Of a DNA stretch of 64,000 bases, positions 56,325 to 64,000 are shown piece by piece. The notes below the pieces were generated by a model that did not search any database, was not told the origin of the DNA, and was given only the letters and a program-made list of their open reading frames with translations. The position numbers and the translations under genes were made by a program. The stretch comes from Begonia masoniana (taxonomy: Eukaryota; Streptophyta; Magnoliopsida; Cucurbitales; Begoniaceae), in assembly GCA_022432975.1 (NCBI GenBank), contig CM039512.1, positions 6,287,858-6,351,857 on the forward strand. Direction: 5' to 3'. The number at the start of each line of letters is the position of its first letter. The first letter of the stretch is position 1.

Positions 56325-59300
56325 AACTTATGGTATCTTGATAACGGATGTTCAAGACATTTGACGAGGGATTCCTCAAAGTTTGCCTATGTTAACAAAA
56401 AGAAAAAAACTGTCACTTTTGACGGAAATCAAAAAGGAAAAATAGTTGGCATTGGCAACATATGTATTGACACTAATCCTATAATTGAGAATGTTTTATT
56501 AGTTGAAGGTTTAAAACATAATTTGCTAAGCATTAGTCAATTGTGTGATAAATGATATAAAGTTATTTTTGAATCTAAATCATATGTAATTAAAGATAGC
56601 TCAAGTAGTAAAATTCTGTTTGTAGGCTATGGAGAAAAAAATGTGTACACAATTGATTTAGATAATATTGAATGTTTTGATGAAAAATGTTTTGCTGTAA
56701 ATTCTTTGAATGATACTTGGTCTTGGCATAGAAGATTAAAACATGTAAGTATGGACACCTTAGCTAAGATTTCTAAGAATAATCTAGTTATAAACTTCTA
56801 AAAATATCATTTGAGAAGAATAGAGTTTGTGATACTTGTCAAATGGGCAAGCAAACCAAGAGCTCTTTTGCTTCACAGAACATTGTCACATCTTCCAAGC
56901 CTCTACAACTACTTCACATGGACCTTTTTGGTCCTTCAAATATTAGTAGTCTAGGAGGCAAACATTATGCCTTCATCATTGTAGATGATTTCTCTAGATT
57001 CACTTGGGTATTCTTTCTAAAAACAAAAGATGAAACTTTTGATATCTTCTCTAGCTTTACAAAGAAAGTTCAAAATGAAAAGGATCTTGCCATTGTTGCT
57101 ATTCGTAGTGATCATGGTGGAGAATTTGAAAATGAGAAATTTAAACTTTTATGTCCCAAACATGGAATTGAGCATAATTTTTCTTCTCCTAGAACCCCTT
57201 AACAAAATAGAGTTGTTGAGAGGAAAAATATGTCTCTTCAAGAGCTCGCTAGGATCATGCTCAATGAAAACTCTCTTTCCAAAATATTTTTGTGCTAAAC
57301 CGGGTCTCCATAAGACCTATCCTTGAGAAAACCCTTATGAACTTTATAATGATAAAATTCCTAATGTTAAATATTTTAGAGTCTTTGGTTGTAAATGTTT
57401 CATTCTCAACACCAAGGACAATTTGGAAAAATTTGATTCCAAGACGGATCTTGGAATATTCCTTAGATATTCATGATCTAGTAAAGCATATAGAGTTTTC
57501 AACAAAAGGACACTAGTTGTAGAAGAATCCATGCATGTCAATTTTGATGAGACCCCTCAACCCACAATAAATGTGGAAAAGGGATGATGGTTTAGAAATA
57601 CAAATAGATTCTCTCTCCCTAGGTGATCAAGTTGAAACCATTCTAGAAAACCCCCTAGATCCTCCATCAAAATCTCTAGAAATTGTTCCAATCAAGGATA
57701 CAAATGATGCTCTTCTTAGAGATTGGAAATTTGTCAAAAGTCATCCCTTAGATGAAGTTCTAGGTGATCATTCCTTAGGAGTCAAAACTAGAGCTTCTCT
57801 TAGAAATCTATATGGAAATGTAGCTTTTATTTCTCAAATAAAACAAAAAAAAATTGAGGAAGCCGAATTGGACGAAAATTAGATTGTAGCCATGCAAGAA
57901 GAGTTAAACCAATTCGAACGGAGCAATGTATGAGAACTTGTTTCAAGACCCAAAGACCATCCTATAATAGAAACAAAATGGGTGTTTAAGAATAAGATGG
58001 ACGAAAATAGAATTATTGTAAGGAATAAGGCTAGATTAGTTGACAAGGGGTACAACCAAGAAGAAGGAATAGACTTTGAAGAAACCTTTGCTCCCGTAGT
58101 TAGACTAGAATCTATTAGGATGCTCTTAGCATTTGCTTGCTATAAAAACTTCACTCTCTTTCAAATAGATGTTAAGAGTGCATTTTTAAATGGTTATATC
58201 TTGGAAAAAGTTTATGTAGAGCAACCTTTAGATTTTGAAACTTATGACAAACTTGACCATGTATACAAGCTCAAGAAAGCTTTATATGGACTTAAGCAAG
58301 CCTCTAGAGTTTGGTATGATAGGTTGAAGAATTTTCTTATGGAAAGGAATTTTAAAAATAGTAATATTGATTCAACATTGTTTATCATGCAAAAAGAGGA
58401 TGATTTGCTCATTGTGCAAGTATATGTGGTGATATCATATTTGGATCAATAAATGTCTTACTTTATGATGAATTTGCATCTCTAATGCAAAGTGAATTTG
58501 AAATGAGTATGATGAGGTAATTAAAATTCTTCTTAGGATTACAAATAAAGCAAACTACCGAAGTATATTTTTTAATCAAGAAAAGTATATCAAAGATCTC
58601 TTAAAGAAATTTGGATTGAATTCTTCCAAACAATCTAGAACTCCCATGAGTACAACTACAAAATTGGATAAAGATGAAAATGAGATAAGTGTGGATATTA
58701 AAAAATATAGAGGTATGATTGGTTCTCTATTATACCTAACGGCTAGTAGGCCGGATATTTTATTTAGTGTGTGTAACGACCCCTTTCCCCAGCAAGATAT
58801 TGTCCGCTCCGGGGATTGGGCCGCAGCCCAATATCCTCCCCTCACGGCTTTGTTTGGCGAGAGCACTTCCCGGAAGGTCACCCAACTTGAAATTACTCTC
58901 GCCGAAGCACGCTTAACTTCGGAGTTCTTATGGGATTTGTCGCCAATCGTGCTCCAAAACGCGTCTTGCTATGTTGGGAGGGATCTCTTACATATGTTTC
59001 ATTTCCATGTACTTCTCCAAGCGATGTAGGTTCGTAACGGCCCCTGCTTCAACGGAGAAACCACTCCGGCCCAGGTCAGCCCCAGGATCCGCGGAGCTTT
59101 ACCCATCTCCGGCCCAGGTCAGCCCCAGGATCCGCGGAGAATGGGTGGTTCCTTATCAGTCCATTGAGTGTGCTTATGTGCTAGGTTTCAAGTTTCTCCT
59201 AAGGAAACCCACTTAAATGTGGTTAAGAGGATATTCAAATATCTAAGTGGCATTTATGATTTAGGATTATGGTATCCAAAGGGTACTTCTTTTGATCTAA

Positions 59301-59771
59301 TAGGATACTCCGATTCTGATTATGCCAGAAGTCTTGTAGATAGAAAAAGTACTGGTGGAACGTGTCAATTTCTAGGTGAGTCTCTTGTGTCTTGGTTCTC
59401 AAAGAAACATAACTCTGTAGCTCTCTCAACGGCTGAAAGCGAATATATCGCCGTCGGAAGTTGTTGTGCTCAAATGCTTTGGATGAAACAAACTTTAGAA
59501 GACTACAATATATTCTATGATAAGGATACCTATTAGATGTAATAATACTAGTGTCATTAACATTTCAAAGAATCTTATTCAACACTCAAGAATCAAACAT
59601 ATTGAAATCCAATATCATTTTTTAAGAGATCATGTTGAAAAAAGAGATATCACTTTGGATTTAGTGAATTCTTCTGATCAATTAGCCGATATCTTCACAA
59701 AATCCTTAGATGAGAAGACCTTCAATAATATCTTAGTACGGTTAGGTCTGATCAAGATTGAGAAATCATGA
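56325..59771 (+). pseudogene. SIRE-type pol (PR-INT-RT-RNase H), broken
   Basis: PR: WYLDNGCSRHLT near 56338, with DSG changed to DNG. INT: WSWHRRLKHVS, CDTCQMGKQTK, then LLHMDLFGP, FIIVDDFSRFTWVFF and SDHGGEFEN (DDE residues), broken by an in-frame stop after SSPRTP at 57200. RT: KWVFKNKM, ARLVDKGYNQEEGIDFEETF, FQIDVKSAFLNG, KALYGLKQASRVWYDRL. The YVDD site at about 58421-58440 has lost one base (TATGTGGTGATATC), destroying the catalytic motif. RNase H: GYSDSDYARSLVDRKSTGG, STAESEYIA, ending QLADIFTKSLDEKTF at 59771, with a frameshift at about 59520. Confidence 0.85.
58774..59167. mobile_element. GC-rich 394-bp insertion in the RT/RNase H region, TSD GTGTG
   Basis: Interrupts the codons of FSVC/LCARF; removing it restores frame. 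Direct repeats GTGTG at 58769-58773 and 59168-59172. Begins TAACGACCCCTTTCCCC and ends CAGTCCATTGA. It contains a 33-nt internal direct repeat (CTCCGGCCCAGGTCAGCCCC and onward) at 59066-59098 and 59114-59146. It is much more GC-rich than its host and non-coding. Confidence 0.75.
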
Positions 59772-59794
59772 AAATTAGATTTTGTTCAGGAAGT

Positions 59795-59915
59795 GTCGAC
59801 CTATACAATAATTGGTCGACACTTGACCTTCTTTTCATTATGTAGTCGAGAGAATTAATCTCATTTATGAAGGAAGTGTCGACCCCTACATTCATCGGTC
59901 GACACTTGAATTGTT
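59795..59915. repeat. GTCGAC words between pol and the third reading frame
   Basis: Four copies of the LTR word appear here as two facing pairs: GTGTCGACC ... GGTCGACAC at about 59795-59823 and 59876-59910. The same word dominates both LTRs. Confidence 0.8.
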
Positions 59916-60050
59916 TTATAAAATATAGTGTAGCCCGAAACCCTAACCACGCGATTTCTCTCTTAATTTCTTCGGCGATTTTCTGCTCCTTTCCAAATCC
60001 TCGTCGGTTTTCCTCCGATCAGTATCTCTTCTATTCCCTCTAAACTTCAA

Positions 60051-60929
60051 ATGGCATCATCCTCCTGCAGTAAGCTCGTCGTTCGCAAGAGGAGGTCAAA
60101 GAATCCTACTCCAGCGAATGAAGTTGAAGAACCAACAACTTGGCCATCTCCATTATTCAAGAGTGCTGACTCGATGAGAAGGTATGATGACAACTTTCAA
60201 TTCAAGCCCCTAATTCTGAGTAGAAAAGTGGAATTCGATGAGTTAAGTAGTTTAAATTTGGTCTTGCCTTTGAAGAATTTGGGTTTAATTGATCTGTTTA
60301 ACTGTGATGGCCCATATTATGAAACACCAGTGAGAATATTCTATGCCAATTTAGAACATTCTCTAAGGCCTCTTAAAATTATTAGTTATGTGTATGGAAA
60401 ACACATTGAGTTATCTGCTCATTCACTAAATACAATTTTACACTGTGAATTTAACAATGAGGTTGAAAGGTATTATGAGACATCTAGGGACCCTGAATTT
60501 ATGAGGATTAGTGAAGGGAATATTTTTATAAGAATGATAGTTATGGATCTAAATCGTTTCTTTCCATTGAAGCCTAAGGCAAATGACTTAAATGTGCGTG
60601 CAAGGCTCATCCACCATATGATCATGTACAATCTACTACCTAGAGATGGACATAGAGATTACATAAGTGGTATGGATTTTTATGTTTTATATAAAATCTT
60701 AATACAAGAATCATTCAATATGAGATATATGATTTTCAAACAGATGATGCAAGTCTTCAGCAACGCAGCAAAGTCCCTACCTTTTAATCTTCTTTTATTG
60801 AAAATCTTTAAGAAGAATGGTGTACAAATTCCAAAGACCGAAATCCCATTACCTCTAAAGAAAACCGACACATACACCACATCCACGTTAACTCGGATGG
60901 GGTTTGGTCTCAATGCTGAAGGTAATTAG
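60051..60929 (+). CDS. Additional ORF downstream of pol (putative plant transposon protein type)
   Basis: 292 residues from the ATG at 60051, uninterrupted although gag and pol are broken. Basic N-terminus (KLVVRKRRSKNPTP), then a mixed alpha/beta region with LNLVLPLKNLGLIDLFN, PVRIFYANLE, ARLIHHMIMYNLLPRDGH and YVLYKILI. This pattern matches a plant domain family often annotated as putative plant transposon protein and found downstream of pol in large retroelements. Function unknown; no convincing signal peptide or membrane helix. Original frame likely continued past the stop at 60929 (acidic EVDEGGHEPEHTPEPPP-like segment to about 61050). Confidence 0.65.
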   Translation: MASSSCSKLVVRKRRSKNPTPANEVEEPTTWPSPLFKSADSMRRYDDNFQFKPLILSRKVEFDELSSLNLVLPLKNLGLIDLFNCDGPYYETPVRIFYANLEHSLRPLKIISYVYGKHIELSAHSLNTILHCEFNNEVERYYETSRDPEFMRISEGNIFIRMIVMDLNRFFPLKPKANDLNVRARLIHHMIMYNLLPRDGHRDYISGMDFYVLYKILIQESFNMRYMIFKQMMQVFSNAAKSLPFNLLLLKIFKKNGVQIPKTEIPLPLKKTDTYTTSTLTRMGFGLNAEGN

Positions 60930-61153
60930 ATCTTTAAAAGAGACCAAGTTAGAGCATCCGATGCTGGACCATCCCACATGGAAGTAGATGAAGGTGGTCA
61001 CGAGCCTGAACACACTCCGGAACCCCCTCCAATGCATCTAGAGGCAATTTCTTTAACTTTGAAGAAAAGTTCAATATTTTGGAGGCAAATGAAGCTAGCA
61101 TCGGGACTGCCTTTGACTTCTTTCAGAACGTGATTCTCGATTGATTTGATCGG

Positions 61154-61336
61154 ATGGAAGAGAAGATAGTAGATCTACGTCAAGATATTCTTGAGGTTCA
61201 TAGGCATCTTAACTATCTTCAAGATTATTGGGACGGGTTAGTTGATTCTCTAGCCGATCCTCCAGCTGATCCTCCAACCGATCCTTTTGACAATCCATGT
61301 CTCTCCCATCAGAATGATAATTTTTTGTTAGTGTGA
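61154..61336 (+). pseudogene. C-terminal remnant of the additional ORF
   Basis: 60 residues: a heptad-like helix MEEKIVDLRQDILEVHRHL, then a repeat SLADPPADPPTDPFDNP. It follows acidic/proline sequence in other frames from 60930, so it is probably the former coiled-coil tail of the 60051 reading frame, separated by stops. Confidence 0.45.
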
Positions 61337-61695
61337 TACTCTTAGTTTGCTCGTATCCTAATTTGATTTTATATGAGTTTGGTGTCTATAATAGTAGGAT
61401 ATTGGTATATATTTTTTTTTTTCAGTTGGTATTTATCTATGTTTTGTTAGACTAACTTCTGAAATTTTGGAAATATAATCTTATTTGTGTTGAATGGCCT
61501 ATGGAATGTTCTAGTGTGTTATGCCAGTTGACTGTGAAATATCTGTTTTTGATAATGTCAAAGGGGGAGACAAAATTGAAAGTTAGACAATTTGAGTGAG
61601 TAATGCTAAAATCTATTCAGTGCATATATTGTAGGAGAGATTCAATTGATATAAATATGGGAGAGTGAGTAATCAATTTATAATTTGTCATCATA

Positions 61696-61708
61696 AAAAA
61701 GGGAGAGA
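61696..61708 (+). promoter_or_regulatory. Polypurine tract of the SIRE-type element
   Basis: AAAAAAGGGAGAG directly before the 3' LTR start (TGTTAAC at 61710), the plus-strand priming site. Confidence 0.85.
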
Positions 61709-61709
61709 T

Positions 61710-62765
61710 TGTTAACTTAAAATGAGTTTAAGATTATGAGTTTTTGATGATGTTTAATTATAATGTGTTTAACGAAAATATATTTTTATATAATGATGGA
61801 TGAAGAAACTTAAGGAATAAATGTTTTTTGCAAATACCTAAATTGAGAATGCCTGTGAATAAGGGTAATTAGTACTAATGAAGTTTATGAAGTGTGTAAT
61901 AGCCAAAAGAAAGAAAACCCAGTTCGGAGTGCTTCAAGTGTCGACCAGGAAATTAAAGTGTCGACCGAACTTTTGAAGGAATGGAGACATAGGAAATTCG
62001 AGTAATTCGAGTGTCGACAGAACTTCTGAAGGAATGGAGACAGAGGAAATTCGAGTAATTCGAGTGTCGACCCCAAATGCAAGTGTCGACCCCAAGCACA
62101 AATAGAAGCAAAACAAGTAGCGACCGATAAATGAAAGTGTCGACCGAACATGTGAAGAAATAGAGACAGAGAAGAATCGAGCGTCAACCCCGAGTGCAAA
62201 CATGCTAATCAAGTGTCGACCTGATTTTACAGGTGTCGACACTTGAATACAAAGAAGACTGATGTGTCGACCACTTTTTAGAAGATTTCAACTGAAACAT
62301 ATTTCAACAGATAAATCAGCTAATCTCTGAGAGAGTGTGTTTTTAGCTTTACTAAAAACTTTACTTGGAGGTTGTAAAAGGGTGAATCTCTTCGAGCGAG
62401 ATTATAAAGGCAGTTGATTGACGCCCGTGAAGTTCAATCAAGGGTGTAATGGCAGTTGATTGACGCCCGTGAAGTTCAATCAAAGATTCTCGTGGAAGAG
62501 AAGATAAGAATCTTCAAGAGGAGCCCTTAGAGTGCGGAAGTAGGCAAGGTTGGCCGAACCGCGTAAACAATCTCGGTGTCGATTTCTCTTTTGCCTTAAC
62601 TCTTTACTTGTTTATGATTGCATTCATCTCGTCAACTTAATTTGATATCATTATGTTTACACTATTTAGAGTAAACAATTAATCTGATTGTGATAACAAT
62701 TAATAAGGATAATGGAAAGCGAAAAACCTAATTCACCCCCTCTCTTAAGTAAAAACGATCCTACA
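61710..62765 (+). repeat. 3' LTR of the SIRE-type element (1,056 bp)
   Basis: Closely matches the 5' LTR from TGTTAAC to CCTACA but lacks about 300 bp between the CAGATAAATCAGCTAA and GAGAGAGTGTG words. It keeps the GTCGAC cluster (about nine copies, 61938-62270) and the tandem duplication at 62405-62480. Confidence 0.88.
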
Positions 62766-62770
62766 TATAT

Positions 62771-62850
62771 GTCGTGTTCTGTGTATAACTTCCCACTTAG
62801 GGAATCCGATGTTCTGTCAGGGTTCGGCGTGGGCGGATCGGGTCCTGACA
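62771..62850 (+). mobile_element. Ty3/gypsy 5' LTR, right part
   Basis: Completes the LTR that starts at 49664; ends GGTCCTGACA just before a canonical PBS. Together the two parts give an LTR of about 1.2 kb. Confidence 0.75.
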
Positions 62851-62853
62851 GTA

Positions 62854-62865
62854 TGGTATCAGAGC
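62854..62865 (+). promoter_or_regulatory. Primer-binding site of the gypsy element
   Basis: TGGTATCAGAGC, an exact complement of the plant initiator tRNA-Met 3' end, 3 nt after the LTR. Confidence 0.85.
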
Positions 62866-63293
62866 TATACATAATAGTTCTAACTGTTAATGAGTGGGGT
62901 TAGCAACTATATTAGAATGCCTCGTATATTGCCTGGTGGTGAACGTTAATATGTGATTGGTTGTCGATGGAAATGAAGTTGTTGGAGAGATTTCGAAAAG
63001 CTAAACCTCTCCTGTTTAGAGGAGAGAGTAATCTATTCATAGTTAAGAAGTGGCTGAGAAAAATGGTAAAGAAATTTGAAATGGTGGGAATTCCGAATAA
63101 ATTCTAAGTTAAGTTTGCCATAAATCAATTTGTTGATATGTTAGATAAGTGGTGAAATTAGATTAAGGTATTCTTATATGGCCAATTTGGTAGAGAATTA
63201 AAAAAAAAATGAGATTGGAGATAACCATCCCTAACTTTTTGAGAAATAAATTAGAAAAAAATTTCGAAACGAAATTTTCTTAAGGCGGCAAAA
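62866..63293 (+). mobile_element. Residual internal region of the gypsy element (about 430 bp)
   Basis: Holds a scrap of gag (ERFRKAKPLLFRGESNLF, KKWLRKMVKKFEMVG, about 62985-63100). It then passes directly to TTTCGAAACGAAATTTTCTT, AAGGCGGC, the usual end of del/Tekay-type elements just before the 3' LTR. Protease, RT, RNase H and integrase are absent: a large internal deletion. Confidence 0.75.
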
Positions 63294-64000
63294 TGTAATG
63301 GTTCGAACTTTTATTACTGTATCAGTTTGAATTTGTAATTACATTTTTGGTTAATGATGTAAGAGTGAGTATTTATATATGTGAACAATATATAATTGTG
63401 GAAGTACATATATAAATGTTATGTGATGAGTAGGAGAAAATTTTATTGGGGAAATGATAAATTAAAATACAAAAATTTGACGTTTTGGAATATATTGGAA
63501 AAATATAAAAAAAAATAAAAGAAAAATGCTAATTACATTAATTACAATAATTAGATTAAAATAAATCTAATTTGGGATTTGTGTTGAGAAAATAGGAAGG
63601 GGCAATTACTTATTGCTTTAATTATATACAATATATATAACTATGAATGAGAAAAGAGTAGGGGCTTTACGCATAATCGTCCTTCTTGAATTGAAAGCCC
63701 CTAAACCTCGCGAGAAAAGTAAGTTCTGGGTACTACAGTCCGGCCGGTGAAAGCCCGAAAATCTGTAGGGATGTTTTATAGTTATACATATTAGAGTGAC
63801 ATATGTGTGAATTATTTTTATAAACATCATTGCTTGTTAAATAATTCGTTGGATATTTTTTTCATGGTTTTACAGACATTTTCTATTAACATTACCTTAT
63901 ATTTAGTTGTTGGAATTAATTTCTCATTAATTGATTTCTAGCATGTATTTTTATGACAATGACACATTTTGATGGTTTCATTTGGTTTTCTCTTAAGTAA
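63294..64000 (+). mobile_element. Ty3/gypsy 3' LTR (runs off right edge)
   Basis: Begins TGTAATGGTTCGAAC and follows 49664-50360 closely with scattered substitutions and short indels. Its end and the target duplication lie outside the window. Confidence 0.85.

Larger units (their letters stand above)
50795..62765 (+). mobile_element. SIRE-type Ty1/copia retrotransposon, 11,971 bp, TSD TATAT
   Basis: Bounded by direct LTRs beginning TGTTAAC (50795 and 61710) and by a 5-bp duplication TATAT (50790-50794; 62766-62770). PBS follows the 5' LTR and a polypurine tract precedes the 3' LTR. Internal order is gag, PR, INT, RT, RNase H, then an additional long reading frame, which is typical of the SIRE/Maximus lineage. 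Coding frames are broken by stops, frameshifts and two insertions (53327-55187, 58774-59167), so it is not autonomous. Confidence 0.9.

Overview
The window is nuclear DNA from a flowering plant, most likely a eudicot. The evidence is multi-exon genes with GT-AG introns, plant-specific families (LRX-type extensin, glycine-rich wall protein, ALDH2C-type dehydrogenase, LEA_2 protein, Rab5/RABF2 GTPase, IST1-like protein), Ty1/copia and Ty3/gypsy LTR retrotransposons, Mutator-like foldback elements, and AT-rich intergenic DNA. The species cannot be fixed from sequence alone.

Layout: 1-1323 holds the first five exons of a SERINC membrane-protein gene (minus strand, running off the left edge). Its first exon and upstream DNA are duplicated at 2219-2757 beside a 235-nt poly(A) run. 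3690-7830 is a decayed copia element. 8000-10880 is a GGGCT-rich degenerate repeat flanked by two diverged copies of a promoter-like segment. 11896-15410 is a proline-rich extensin array carrying the C-terminus of an LRX gene but no LRR domain. 16514-17361 and 22456-24338 are giant foldback elements with perfect 9-bp target duplications. Between them lies a frameshifted glycine-rich wall-protein gene (20496-21600). 24531-27675 is a complete nine-exon aldehyde dehydrogenase gene whose third intron contains 161 perfect GAA/TTC triplets. 28-37 kb is gene-poor DNA with further inverted-repeat elements and LTR scraps.

37824-48962 is the gene-rich part: a LEA_2 membrane protein (minus), a complete seven-exon Rab5 GTPase (plus), an unknown single-pass membrane protein (minus) and an IST1-like ESCRT regulator (minus). 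From 49664 to the right edge is a nested transposon stack. A deleted gypsy element has its first LTR split by an 11,971-bp SIRE-type copia element (TSD TATAT). The copia element in turn carries an LTR-like insertion in gag and a GC-rich 394-bp insertion in the RT/RNase H region.

The host genes do not form a pathway. Two are secreted cell-wall structural proteins, the ALDH belongs to phenylpropanoid metabolism, and the Rab5 and IST1-like proteins both belong to endosomal trafficking; their proximity is probably coincidental. No RNA genes, CRISPR arrays or prokaryote-type operons were found. Several features (the SERINC exon duplication with poly(A), the gag duplication with many small indels, the extensin array) are either real local rearrangements or assembly errors, and raw reads would decide.
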